64,000 nucleotides of DNA, from the NCBI RefSeq assembly GCF_026151205.1, contig NC_087078.1, positions 11,232,175 through 11,296,174 of the forward strand, in the 5' to 3' direction. The stretch's first letter is position 1, and each line of letters begins with the position of its first letter. Positions 45,101-55,164 of the stretch are shown here, one piece after another. A program made the position numbers and the translations under genes. This DNA comes from Bolinopsis microptera. Taxonomy: Eukaryota; Ctenophora; Tentaculata; Lobata; Bolinopsidae. Under the pieces are notes generated by a model, which made no database searches, was not told the DNA's origin, and was given only the letters and a program-made list of their open reading frames with translations.

Positions 45101-48097
45101 CTTGGGCTGGATTCTACCTATTATTTATTGATTGATCGTGTATTAAATTGGTGATAAATAATAAAATCTTTTCTCAATACTCGAAGATTATATCACCTAC
45201 CTTGCCTCACTTTGCCTCTATATAATGTTATGTTATGTCTACCTTGCCTCACTTTGCCTCTATAAAATGTTATGTTATGTCTACTTTGCCTCACTTTGCC
45301 TCTATATAATGTTATGTTATGTCTACCTTGCCTCACTTTGCCTCCCCTAGGATGAAGGAAGGTATGTGGAGTCAAGTGATGTTGCCGCTGGACCAGGTGT
45401 TGACAGCTATTACGAGTATTTGTTGAAACAGTGGGTTCACAGTAATTTCACTGCAACTAGATTCAAATCCCAGTACTTAAAGGTCAGTTTATTTTTCAGG
45501 CATCAGTCGACTGATTTAACGGCTGATTAGTGATTACTAAGGGAATGTTAGGGAATGTTAGGGAATGTTAGGGAATGTTAGGGAATTGAATCTAACGAAA
45601 ATTCAATTCTACTTCGTTAGTAAAAATGTGCAAATTTTCAAATGTACTTGATAGTTCATTTAAATAACATTGCAGTGACAGGAACAAATAATTTTGGGCC
45701 ATTTTTTGTCATTTTAGCCGAGATATTGTAAATCATTAAATTAATAAATTTCTGATTTACTGGTAACTGCCATCAATTATTTTGCAATACAACAAAATAA
45801 AATGTTGAACCTGATCAGGCAGTGGAAGGTATGAAGGAGAGGCTAATGGTGTGGGTGCGACTACGGGGTCGGAGAGTAAGCGTATTGGGACACCGCGCTA
45901 ACAACGTCACTCTATCTGCTGATCTTCACCATCTCTCCTGCTTCCTTCCCGGCACTCTCGCTCTCGGTCACTTTTATGGGTAGGTAACCCTTTTTATTGT
46001 ACTTACCTTGATTTATTGGTTTGGGACATATTCAAAGCGAAAATTAAGTCTAAATGGTAAATTTCTCATATACGGAAAACTTAGAGAATCAGCCATGAGT
46101 TTATCAGCTTTTATGGAATTTGTTTGACATGGCTGAACTTGAGCTCCGGGTGATTCATCAGGCTTGTTTCACTAAAATTACAAACGCCTTTAATCTCCCA
46201 ACATTTCTGACGTGAAATGCTAGAAACCAAGAAGTAGAACAGAAAAAGGTGACATAACAAGTCTCTGTATCTTGGGGGTTAATTCAGACCAGTCAAGTAA
46301 TTAGTTTCAGTTCAAATGATTTCAAAGTTGGTTAAGCTATCCTAGATAATATGTTCTTCAGGTAGTGAGGATGACTCGGTTTTTTGTGGAATCACGTTAT
46401 TTACATGTGCGACACGAACTGAAGTGCGACAGAGAATTTTAAAGTTTTGATGTAGACAAGAGCGTAGTCGTGTATAAGTTGAGGTAAAATTAAAAGATAT
46501 ATCATTAGATTACAGTTTACACACACAAAATGTTCAATTCAAAATCATGGTTCCAACACACGAAAAGTCCAATCTGTCATAATCATCGTAGTTATCAATC
46601 ACAGCGTGCAGCCCATCAAGGATCGGAAACCGTTGTGCCAACCCTCGGCGATGTTGGAACTTCTGGAGAATCCGGCCATGACGGCATCCGGCATCAGGTT
46701 GATTCCAGATCGTAGTAGTCTCTTGGTAGTAGTGGGCCAGGTCACCTCCACAGCGTTTGATCAGGGCTCTCTCATAGATCTGTTCCGTACAGGACGGATC
46801 CGATCTTGAATTTGTTGACAGTTATTGTTACCTTGGATTTTAACTGCATCAATCTGGTCGATCTGGAAGAGCTGTTAATAAAACTTGAACTTATTTTGTA
46901 GGGTTCAGTCCGGTTGTGGATGGATTTAATTCTAAGGGCGAAGTTCTAAGCACTGAAGGCGTTATTTGTTTTGACATTTAAATCATATAACTATAAGTAT
47001 TGTTACTTTCAGATTACCGAAGTGGCATCTTGATCTAGCGGAAGAAATAATGCAGAGCTGTTATTACTTGTACACCACCCAACCCACAGGTCTGTAATAA
47101 ACATATTTACATTTAAATATCATATAATTATCTAAGTTATATAAGTTGGTTTAGCACCACGTGTGACTGCTTGTGATAATTTAGCTACTAAGCTCTGAGC
47201 TGTGATCTCTTCTTTTTATTCTGTATTACTTTAAACGTTGATTAGACAGCAATATTGTGTGCCCAGGTTTAGCAGCTGAGTTTGTGAGATTCCGGCCTGA
47301 AGGGGTGGAGGCCCTGTCTTCAGAGAATCATCTGCGGCCTGAAACTGTGGAGAGTTTGTTTGTGTTGTGGCGTATTACGGGCAATGAGAAGTACAGGGAC
47401 ATGGCTTGGAACATATTTCAGGTTGGTGGAGGAGTTGACTTGTTTTATTAATTAAGGTTTATTATGGGAGGTTTATATAATATGTAACTTTTTTTCCTTT
47501 TCTTTTTTTTCCCTTTTGAAGTGAAGTACCCAAAAACCTCCGACCGGCGCTCGACCGGCGCCCGACCGGCGCCCGATCGACCTCTAACCAACCTCCGACC
47601 AACCTCCGACCAACCTCCGACCGACCTCCGACCGACCTCCGACCGGCGTTCACCTACCTCCGACCGGCGCCCGACCGACCAGCCTTGTCTGTTCTATGAC
47701 CAAATTCTCTTGCTCCAAAATATCCCTGCAAAACTTTTCCAGTATTTTGAAGTTTTAATGCACGTATTAAAAAAACTTATCAGCCATTAGAAAAACATAG
47801 TACACAACTTTACACGATTCACTAAATATGCGATATAATTAACTACTTCATTGCTTGTTTTTACAGGCGTTTGAGAGGGTTAGCAGAAACTGTAATGGCT
47901 ACACAGCAGTATACGACGTAAGGGATGTCCACACTGTCACTCTAGATGTCACAGAGTCATTCTTCTTAGCAGAGACTCTCAAATATTTATACTTGTTGTT
48001 TGAGGACGATGTTGATGTTTTGTCGTTTGACAAGTGGGTTTTCAATACAGAGGCTCACCCTTTACCCATATTTGATGATTTTCAGGGATGGTATTAA
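39196..48097 (+). CDS. MAN1B1: GH47 alpha-1,2-mannosidase, ER MAN1B1 type, 11 exons
   Basis: Exons: 39196-39399, 39561-39661, 39823-39961, 40157-40294, 40465-40681, 40800-40894, 45351-45482, 45819-45979, 47013-47089, 47267-47421, 47867-48097. They have GT-AG borders and agree in phase, giving 549 codons. Type II membrane topology: short cytosolic tail, signal anchor about residues 17-34. Catalytic-domain motifs: [38 protein letters not shown] (Glu258), [11 protein letters not shown] (Asp316), [20 protein letters not shown] (Glu447), [16 protein letters not shown] and FNTEAHPLP (Thr534, calcium ligand). The three catalytic acids are present. The family trims mannose from N-glycans in the ER/Golgi and marks misfolded glycoproteins. 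Oddities: a Cys-rich segment in exon 5 replaces the usual PPRWTSDS-like loop, and the Arg usual before DSYYEY is absent ([10 protein letters not shown]). Intron 6 hosts a nested GPCR. Confidence 0.93.
41383..42225 (-). pseudogene. Penelope-like element fragment with GIY-YIG endonuclease
   Basis: An open 280-codon frame in intron 6 of the mannosidase gene, antisense to it. The C-terminal third has GIY-YIG features: [19 protein letters not shown], then a terminal [20 protein letters not shown] that is typical of Penelope-like and related retroelements. A Cys-rich patch ([17 protein letters not shown]) precedes it. No reverse transcriptase remains and the frame opens with a non-ATG codon, so it is a 5'-truncated remnant. 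Confidence 0.75.
42869..43846 (-). CDS. Orphan class A-like GPCR, single exon, nested in GH47 intron 6
   Basis: 325-residue seven-helix protein. The ATG at 43846 ([15 protein letters not shown]) is preferred because the frame upstream opens only with a TTG. NNKT near the N-terminus is a possible glycosylation site. TM1 has [12 protein letters not shown] (D where Asn1.50 is usual), TM2 keeps the Asp ([10 protein letters not shown]), the TM3 end reads AVSKLAI in place of DRY, TM6 lacks CWxP, and TM7 has NTISNFYIY in place of NPxxY. Cys residues before TM3 (ETLCYISAY) and in loop 2 (YLCAFGY) can form the usual disulfide. Ligand unknown. The degenerate micro-switches suggest unusual signalling. 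The 5' third is duplicated in inverse at 44696-45122. Confidence 0.85.
   Translation of the reverse strand: MVTYPVYEYEYNNKTLWGIHSKSARYTWAGFYLFVVLSSIIGDMTILIASIKYRAFRLHKVVVIIIEHIAVSDILVSITMVVPMMISLVAGDWVLGETLCYISAYLSHICYTVSGLLICTMAVSKLAILKSPLRITTRKTVHMVCAGCWLTILSTTLIFISMIDKSDVYFSYRSYLCAFGYSADIWQWLRPLIMTLVHFIPTCLVVGSTINLMLIAKRVVKRSRGSLKWQGIITTVLTATVSCVSTIPYVVYRVSQALVQTENKSQSFFHNTFFRLGISFLFLNTISNFYIYSLTVKSFRKFLRLKVQVLNYLIPGTTTEMIPGI
43746..45122. repeat. Inverted partial duplication of GPCR 5' end and upstream region
   Basis: The arm 44696-45122 is the inverse of 43746-44307. Both contain the GPCR start (ATGGTGACCTACCCAGTTTA), coding sequence to the first helix (about 33 codons), the 5' UTR and an upstream box around gccgctcggaaatta. 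The left arm has about 130 bp more. The spacer is about 390 bp. The copied piece ends abruptly after ttctacctatt. Confidence 0.85.
44982..45122 (+). pseudogene. Truncated GPCR copy (inverted duplicate)
   Basis: Starts with the same ATG context as the intact GPCR ([20 protein letters not shown]) and runs into foreign sequence within TM1. One substitution (Thr for Ala in KSARYTW). Confidence 0.8.
45195..45345. repeat. 42-bp tandem repeat of an intron pyrimidine tract
   Basis: About 3.5 copies of a unit reading ctaccttgcctcactttgcc then tctatataatgttatgttatgt in part. The last copy leads straight into the cctcccctag acceptor of mannosidase exon 7, so the array multiplies its polypyrimidine tract. 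Confidence 0.9.
45540..45588. repeat. Short decamer repeat (gggaatgtta)
   Basis: Four to five tandem copies in intron 7 of the mannosidase gene. Confidence 0.9.
46590..46800 (-). pseudogene. MULE-type transposase fragment
   Basis: Minus strand, intron 8 of the mannosidase gene. One frame reads [13 protein letters not shown], then [20 protein letters not shown] and a stop. The N-x-x-EGWHNGF pattern is characteristic of the C-terminal part of MULE transposases. The other frames are also protein-like, suggesting frameshifts. Short and decayed. Confidence 0.5.
47535..47690. repeat. 11-bp GC-rich repeat (ctccgaccaac / cgaccggcgcc)
   Basis: About a dozen degenerate units in intron 10, rich in CCGACC. 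Short ORFs on both strands over it are by-products. Confidence 0.85.
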
Positions 48098-49190
48098 GGT
48101 CACGTTCTAAATCGTGAACCTTGGTGTTGTTGATTCAATATGTGAGATGGTTCAGTTGCATAGTAGTGTCCGAATTGCACTGATTCTAGCCCGAGTAGTG
48201 TTCGAAAGGGCGCCCTGTTTTGACATACCTCCTGAGCCGGTACTCATTTCCTCTCTGAGCTAGCTAGTGTATATCAGTTTCTTGTTGGTGTTTTGTCTGT
48301 GTTTGTTTGTCCGTAGTAGGAATTTACTGTAACTTTGGAGACTGGGCGCAGTAATGTCCCAGAGGGTTTGTAACATCATGGATGCTGACTAAGCTTACCT
48401 GATCCTCTCCAACTTGTATTAGTACACTACTTCATTCACACCAGTCATTTCACTACATTAAACTGATTGAGATTATGCCCTTTGTACATGCTGAAGCGAT
48501 ATGCTATGATGAGTGGAATATGAGTTAGGATCAGTTTGGTCCGTTTCATGGCAAAAACATTTATTGATGTGAGATGGATATGATATCACCGCAATAGCCA
48601 TATCATTCATACTATTGTGCTCCATTTCAAGACCAAATTAATGATCCAACTTTTGTTAACTCATTTTAGTATGCGGTATCGAAAAGGTTTTCCTTACAGT
48701 CATGTTAACTTACAAGTATTATTTGTGTTTCATTCCTAAGTTATATTAACAATTAACAGTGAGCTTATGTTCTATCTTTTGTTATCTTTGTTGGTCGAAA
48801 AAAAAACAGGATAACAGTAACGCGCCAAGTCTTACCTTAAATTCGTTATCGTAATAGTGCAACACGTACGTATTTTCACGCGCGCGCACGCCAATTTATT
48901 GTACTTTTTTATCTCTATCACGCATTATTTGAACAACATGTTTTCGTTTAGTTGGTTTTTCTACGTCAATAGCTGGGGGACTCCGAATCGTATAGTAGAT
49001 CGCATGCTCGTGTCCTCGTGAGTCGTGACACTAAATTTCTGAATTGAGGTACTCAAGCTTCAGAGTTGTAATGACGTGATCGTCTTCGAATCAATCCTAA
49101 GTGGTCGTTCACATATTACGTAATCAATTATATTTTAGCAATTTTTGCCACCCCCCTCTTGACAGCAAAATTACGTAACCATGACCTGAC
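48098..49190. other. 3' flank of the mannosidase gene
   Basis: Contains the presumed 3' UTR. No other gene seen. Confidence 0.4.
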
Positions 49191-49305
49191 CTTGGAGGAC
49201 TTCGCCGCTTCGACGCGCCGCGCAAACTAGCATTCTTGCTTCGCATCGTCGATCGTTGAGCTCTGCTTCGCAGAGCAACGATCTCGACGGATTGACATCG
49301 TTAAG
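49191..49305. repeat. Short dispersed repeat (GGAGGAC...TCGCCGCTTCGA family)
   Basis: Shares the word ttggaggac, tcgccgcttcga and a distal gattgacatcgt with 29602-29682 and the equivalent sites of units B and C. Contains its own hairpin (cgttgagctctgcttcgcag). Confidence 0.55.
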
Positions 49306-49316
49306 GCCTGACCCCC

Positions 49317-50457
49317 TAGTCCATTCATTTAAGGACAGGTGCCTGCAAATCTTCAGATACTCACGAAACTTTGCACAGACCTTCCCAAAGGTATGAATAA
49401 ACGATTTTCGGTTGGAGACATTTTTACCGTGGGGAAAACCCAGGACACAGGAGGGCCATCATAGCGCGATGCGTTACTGTGCCGCGCCGAGCTGCCATGA
49501 ATTGACATGACATCGTCAATTAAGAGGGCCACACCCATATTTACCCAATAACGTTACTGACCCTTTGCTTCTGAAGGTCGTAGAGACTTCAAAATAGGCT
49601 TAAACGAAGCCGCATATGCATGTTTATATAGGAGTTATTGATCAACACATGGCCTAAAATTCTTACTTTTCGAGAAATTCGCCAAAAACCATTTTGAGCG
49701 TGGCGCTGAGCCCATTTTACTAAATTTTGATAGGATCGTGATAGAGTCTTCGGATAGAGTGCAAAAGAACCGCAATTGGCATATTTATATATAACTTACG
49801 AAGAAACATATGCCTTAAAGTGCTTACTTTTTCAGTTATTGGCGAAAAACTGATTTTCGCCGGTTCCAGAAATCATGCAAAAATATGGGTATCTGGTAAA
49901 TTGGGCTATACTATGAAGGCCGTAGAGATTTTTGAATGAATGCAAATTGTGCAGAATGGCCATGTTTATATACAACTTATGAAGCAACATGTACCCTAAA
50001 ATGTTTACTTTTCGAGTTAGCACTTTAAGGCATATGTTTCTTCGTAAGTCATATATAATTATGCCAATTGCGGTTCTTTTGTACTCCATCCGAAGACTCT
50101 ATCACGATCCTATCAAAAGTTAGTAAAATGAGCTCAGCGCCACGCCCAAAATGGTTTTTGGCGAATTTCTCGAAAAGTAAGGATTTTAGGCCATGTGTTG
50201 ATCAATAACTCCTATATAAACATGCATATGCGGCTTCGTTTAAGCCTATTTTGAAGTCTCTACGACCTTCAGAAGCAAAGGGTCAGTAACGTTATTGGGT
50301 AAATATGGGTGTGGCCCTCCTGGGTTTTCCCCACGGTAAAAAATGTCTCCAACCGAAAATCGTTTATTCATACCTTTGGGAAGGTCTGTGCAAAGTTTCG
50401 TGAGTATCTGAAAATTTGCAGGTTCATTTCCATAAATGTCCATATATGACCGGACTA
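49317..50457. mobile_element. 1.14 kb foldback element
   Basis: Two long arms in inverse orientation (about 49317-49846 and 50020-50457), with tips TAGTCC and GGACTA. Matching blocks include gaaactttgcacagaccttc, ccgaaaatcgtttattcata and tgcatatgcggcttcgttta. The left arm carries an extra ~75 bp (49452-49530) absent from the right. It sits against poly-C (50458-50480). No transposase. Confidence 0.85.
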
Positions 50458-50697
50458 CCCCCCCCCCCCCCCCCCCCCCCTTTTTGACTTTTTTCCCTGG
50501 AAAACACTTCTCTAAGTTTTATGTCATGCTACCCTGATCTTTAGGAGCTGAAGTCATTGTTATGATATCCGGCCAAGCACCTTTCAAACTACTTACTATA
50601 TAATCGGATATCCGATTGATTTCTAAATTTTATCACTATCAGAGTGAAATTGAGTGGAATTGGAATTACAATATTGTCAAATTGTTATCACTCTAGA

Positions 50698-51110
50698 TAG
50701 TTAGGGAGGATATGTCAGGAATATCAATGGCGTGGGATTAGTTTAGTAAAAGCAATTTGACTTCAAGAATCACTAGTTGGAAGCCTAAACTAAAGGATTC
50801 TTATAGGTGGCAATTTTTATTTTGGCGGGAACACCCATATACGGGCCACGCCCTTTTTTAAAAATCCGAAAAATCCGAAATGCTTATATTGATAGTAGAC
50901 TAGGCTTGTGGGGTACCAAAAGAAAGGTAATGACCCACTGAAGTCAGGAAAAATAAATGTGGGGTTCCCTGCCCTTCCATATGGGCGAAAACGGCGAAAT
51001 CGACGAAAACGGGCGAGAAAATGACATTTTTTGAAAATTGTTCTATACTAGGCATGTGGGGTACTAAAAGAAGCGTAATGGTCCAGTGAGTGAATATAAT
51101 CACCTTGTGG
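50698..51110 (+). repeat. Left terminal inverted repeat
   Basis: Inverse of 55165-55555 with scattered mismatches and small indels, strongest over the outer ~230 bp. Confidence 0.9.
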
Positions 51111-51476
51111 GCCTCCAAAATGTATCAGGTGGGCATAAACAGCGTGACTAGATTCGGAAGAATACTTGAATGTTCTGCTTGCGCTCAGAGGGTTATTTCA
51201 TTACAGAGCAGTGCATGCATTTATTAATTTATATTATATCCCGGGCGTATACTAAGTAGGGTGGAAATATCTCATAATATATATATACTAGAAAACCCGT
51301 GGTCACAGGGAAGAAGGTAATAGTATTTTTATCTATCTTTACAGTCAGTTTAGTAGTCAGTTTTTGTTGCATCAGAAAATATCCGTCACAACCAAAGATA
51401 CAGCCGAATTAAATGTAAAACACGTTAAACACAACGTAATTACCACAAAATCGATAAAAATCGCGCTCGTAAATAT

Positions 51477-53417
51477 TTGCACGTGCAGGTTCGTGTACAG
51501 TGTACCAATCTTCGTTACCATGGTTACTATGCAATCTTTTGCTTTTTACGTGGGCGGTCGTACAGACAGACAGACAGAGATATATACAGCGATTCAACTA
51601 TAGAAGACAATGAACCTATCTACCATGCTATTGACAATGTAGATGTTGAGAATGATGATTGGAATGGCAAAGGAGAGCTCCATGGGACAGCAATGATGGT
51701 ATTGCAGAAGAGAACTACTGCCATGATAGCTAACTCATCTCCTCAGCTCCTACTAAATCGTAAGAAGAAGCTTCGGTCAATACGCTCAACTGAAGAAGAG
51801 CAGTTACTGCCGCACTGTGCTAAGCCAACTCCTCCTAACCTCAATTATGATACATACCACACAATGGAAGCTGCGGAACTACCCAAGATGCAAGATGAAA
51901 ATTGGGCTCTGCTTAAAAACACAGTGCCAGAGCCAGAAACTGTCCCTACATGGAAAGGCCTAAATTCCCTTATCAATGAGAGACCCGGCTATATGACACT
52001 GCGAGAAATGCTGCCGCCTCTTTACACCTCTCCAACAGACTGGTCAACCTTGTACGGAGCACTGAAGATTTGTCAAGGTATCACCACTCAAGTTACTCCT
52101 GGAAGAAAGACAATTATTAGCCTTGATATGCAGCTTTATATAAAAGCTGTCCAGCTACAAAGTAAAGGAGATGTTAACGATGGTATGGTCTTCAGAATGG
52201 GTGAACTCCATGCAGTGTTTGTCACGTGCAGAGTGGTAGGCAAACAAATCAGTGAGAGTGGATTTGACCATATGTTCATCCGGTGTGGGATCTATGGTCC
52301 CACAACCATGGGTCAAATCATAGATGGCAAACATATGCAGCGTTGCCTTACAGCCTACATGATCCTGTACCTTGCTCTACATGAAGTCATGTTAAATAAC
52401 ATCTTTGAGGATGACCAGCTAATGCGTGACCAAGTGAATGCTGCAATTACTACTTTCTCAACCAAAGTAGGTCCTTCCTATGAGACCCAGTCTGCTTTAT
52501 TAGATCTATTTGATGAACTTACCGAGGAATTGAAAAAGACTGATTACTATGAGAAGGTGAAGACGTACAGGAGTAACCTGAAGAAGCAGGCAAAGTTCTT
52601 TGATAACATAATGACCAGCATAGAAGATCTGATGATGTTTATCCGTGCAACTAGAACCGCTAACTGGAAGATGCACCTTCAGTCCCTCTCTCAATTGGTC
52701 AAGTACTTCTTTGCCTTAGACTTCCAGAATTATGCGAGGATGACACCTGTCTACCTTGCTTCCATGAAGAAGTTGCAAACTCATGACACTGAAACATGGA
52801 CGTATCTAGATGAGGGTAACTTTGGATGTTGGACGTCTGACATTCCCTTTGTTTGCCTAGGGGGAGATCATGCAATGGAGCAGGGAATCAGGGGGTTTAA
52901 GACTACAGGAGGGCCTTCACATATGACGTCTGACCATGATGCTAGGAATGTTTATTTCAAATCAGCCCCAGCAATGGCAAGAACAGTGACTGATTTTAAA
53001 CAGACGTACCACATCAAGAAGAAGGATGAGAGAGACCTTCACTACGAGCTCACTGGTGGCAGTAACAGAGTACTCTGCTCTAATGTCAGGCTAATGGTAG
53101 AGGCAATGAATGAGATGGATGTTACGTTCAATGAGAGTGATGTTGTCCACAATGTAATGTCCCGCTGTGTTTTAGAGAATGACCATGGTCTGCTGAACAT
53201 CTGTGAACTTGGACGGGCGGCTGAGGACACATTCGTGACTGAAAGAATACTTGGAGATGAGCCAGTTTGGTCACCGATGAAGAAATTGAAGCTGTATCTT
53301 TTCAGAGACTCGGTTAAGGCTGTCAAGGTCAAGGTCGCCAAAGGATTTGTAATCATGAAGGAGGAGAGGGGCATGATGACCAAATGGATGATAGCCTCAA
53401 AGAACAGGCTGAAATAG
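51477..53417 (+). CDS. Transposon ORF1: large conserved protein of unknown fold
   Basis: The frame is open for 646 codons but opens with TTG. The first good ATG in frame is near 51693. Recognisable conserved stretches are LDMQLYIKAVQLQ, FRMGELHAVFVTCRVVGKQI, SGFDHMFIRCGIYG, and, before the stop, KVAKGFVIMKEER then MTKWMIASKNR. These are the hallmarks I associate with the N-terminal half of a family of large uncharacterised invertebrate proteins in which this part is followed in one chain by the nuclease-like part of ORF2. No catalytic motif is evident here. The stop at 53415-53417 comes where the family should continue, so a -1 shift or a lost base separates the halves. Confidence 0.75.
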   Translation: MHVQVRVQCTNLRYHGYYAIFCFLRGRSYRQTDRDIYSDSTIEDNEPIYHAIDNVDVENDDWNGKGELHGTAMMVLQKRTTAMIANSSPQLLLNRKKKLRSIRSTEEEQLLPHCAKPTPPNLNYDTYHTMEAAELPKMQDENWALLKNTVPEPETVPTWKGLNSLINERPGYMTLREMLPPLYTSPTDWSTLYGALKICQGITTQVTPGRKTIISLDMQLYIKAVQLQSKGDVNDGMVFRMGELHAVFVTCRVVGKQISESGFDHMFIRCGIYGPTTMGQIIDGKHMQRCLTAYMILYLALHEVMLNNIFEDDQLMRDQVNAAITTFSTKVGPSYETQSALLDLFDELTEELKKTDYYEKVKTYRSNLKKQAKFFDNIMTSIEDLMMFIRATRTANWKMHLQSLSQLVKYFFALDFQNYARMTPVYLASMKKLQTHDTETWTYLDEGNFGCWTSDIPFVCLGGDHAMEQGIRGFKTTGGPSHMTSDHDARNVYFKSAPAMARTVTDFKQTYHIKKKDERDLHYELTGGSNRVLCSNVRLMVEAMNEMDVTFNESDVVHNVMSRCVLENDHGLLNICELGRAAEDTFVTERILGDEPVWSPMKKLKLYLFRDSVKAVKVKVAKGFVIMKEERGMMTKWMIASKNRLK

Positions 53418-54895
53418 ACCTTCAGGCGATCACAGCCAGGCATGAGTTCACAGTCGTGCCAAGGGCACTGTGCTCTGCCGATGGTATGCCACATCCCTGT
53501 AAGGATAAGTACCTGCTCCTCTCAACCCTAGAAGAACATGTTGGGTATCAGGTGACACCTCCTGCTAAACCTCCTGCTAAAGCCAGCTATATCATCATTG
53601 ACGCCATGGCGATCGTAAACAAGATCTCCATTGAGCTACCGCAGAATAAGATCAACACCGTGCAAGACTTTGGTGATCATTTCGTCAAGCGTGTAGCTGG
53701 TGAATCAAGAGGCTTTGAGAATGTCCTTCTAGTGTTTGATAGATATGATTTCCCCATGTCACTAAAAGCAATGACCAGAGATCAGAGGACTAATGGAAAA
53801 CAAGTGCAGTTCAGACTAGCTCATAACACAGACATAGGAAAGCTCAAAACAAAGATGCTACTCTCCCACGTCAAGACCAAAGTCACGCTTACGAAGATCC
53901 TAGCAGAACGGGCAGAGGAGGCATTCATAGCATCAGAAGCAAGCTACACCGTTGTCTATGGAGAAACTATCAAATCTAACATGGACATGATGGCAAATGA
54001 GACTGATCACACACAAGAGGAAGCTGATACCCTGATGATCAAGCTGGTCAATGTCATTATATCAGCAGTGACTTCATCATACATTGTCGTGAGCTCTCCA
54101 GACACAGACGTGTTTGTTCTCCTTCTATTACCAGCTCTCACTGCTCATCACCAGCGACAGACTGGAGTTGATGAATGGAATAAGATTGTCGTCAGAACAG
54201 GAACCAAAGCCAAGCACAGAGATCTGCCCATGGACTACTTTATTGGTAAACTAGATGAACACCTTGTAGCAGGTATGGTTGGGTTTCACTCCTTCAGTGG
54301 GTGCGATCAAATAGGAACGTACCATGGTATCTCCAAAGCGAGGCTCCTCAAGCTGTATCTAGCTTCTACATCTGATGAAGTGCGCTGCTTTAGTATGTTA
54401 AGTGAAGATGATGTAGATATGGAAGCGTTGAATGGTGGTTTGGAACAGTTCCTGATGAAGGCATACATGACTAAAGGTATTGTAGCTGTCAGTATTGGTG
54501 AATTACGGTGGCAATTATTCAGCAAGAAACAGCTCACCTCAGAGAAGTTACCCCCGACAATGGGAGCACTGAAGTGGAAGATCCTCAGAAGCCATTATGT
54601 GACAATTGTCTGGAAGAGATCACTGCTGAGCTTTGAGGCTATTTACCCTGACCCTCTCCAATTTGGGTGGTTATCCAACCCTTCAGGGAATGCTCATCTA
54701 GCCTTGGTGCCTATCCTAACAGATGAGCCACCGGTGCCTGAAGCCACGCTGGACATGACGGATTGTGGTTGCAAGAAAACCAAGTGTATTGCAGGGTCAT
54801 GTTCATGTAGAAAGGTTGGCTTGAGGTGCACTGCACTGTGCCGCTGTGTAGATTGTTCAAACATCAGTGACCTTGACAATGATCTAGAGATTTAG
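53384..54895 (+). CDS. Transposon ORF2: XPG/FEN-like PIN nuclease with CXC tail
   Basis: 503 codons from ATG at 53384, overlapping ORF1 by 34 nt in the -1 frame. The spacing of acidic motifs matches the XPG/FEN-like branch of PIN nucleases: an N-terminal Asp (YIIIDAMAIVNK), FDRYD, QEEADTLMIKL (like the EAEA motif), SSPDTDVFVLLL (like the ED-SD motif) and HSFSGCDQIGTYHGISK (like GCDYxPGIxGIG). The C-terminus has a CXC/tesmin-type cluster (CGCKKTKC, CSCRKVGLRC, CRCVDCSN) that may bind DNA. The nuclease assignment is by motif reading only. A transposition role follows from its location between long TIRs. Confidence 0.75.
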   Translation: MDDSLKEQAEIDLQAITARHEFTVVPRALCSADGMPHPCKDKYLLLSTLEEHVGYQVTPPAKPPAKASYIIIDAMAIVNKISIELPQNKINTVQDFGDHFVKRVAGESRGFENVLLVFDRYDFPMSLKAMTRDQRTNGKQVQFRLAHNTDIGKLKTKMLLSHVKTKVTLTKILAERAEEAFIASEASYTVVYGETIKSNMDMMANETDHTQEEADTLMIKLVNVIISAVTSSYIVVSSPDTDVFVLLLLPALTAHHQRQTGVDEWNKIVVRTGTKAKHRDLPMDYFIGKLDEHLVAGMVGFHSFSGCDQIGTYHGISKARLLKLYLASTSDEVRCFSMLSEDDVDMEALNGGLEQFLMKAYMTKGIVAVSIGELRWQLFSKKQLTSEKLPPTMGALKWKILRSHYVTIVWKRSLLSFEAIYPDPLQFGWLSNPSGNAHLALVPILTDEPPVPEATLDMTDCGCKKTKCIAGSCSCRKVGLRCTALCRCVDCSNISDLDNDLEI

Positions 54896-55164
54896 ATTTT
54901 AGCTGACGTCTAATTATGAACAATGTGAAATCTGACACAAGTATACATGATTTAGAGATTACTTGTATTTGATGTTTTCAGTGAAATTTTGTTGTTTATT
55001 TGTAATGTTGTTTGTTTATTTCCAATAAGTTGATCAGGACATGGTTTTTACACACAACTTTTGTCTTTGTTTTGTTTTCAAGAGGCAGGAAATAAAAATC
55101 ATGAAAAACAAGAATTACTGCGTAACGTTCAATACAAAGTTTTTGGAAAATGTTTAGTCACTGT

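Noticed and set aside
47521-47790. ORFs over the 47.5 kb GC-rich repeat
   Set aside because: Low-complexity 11-bp repeat within mannosidase intron 10, open on both strands by chance.
53042-53494. 150-codon minus-strand ORF opposite the transposon ORFs
   Set aside because: Antisense shadow of strongly coding plus-strand frames.
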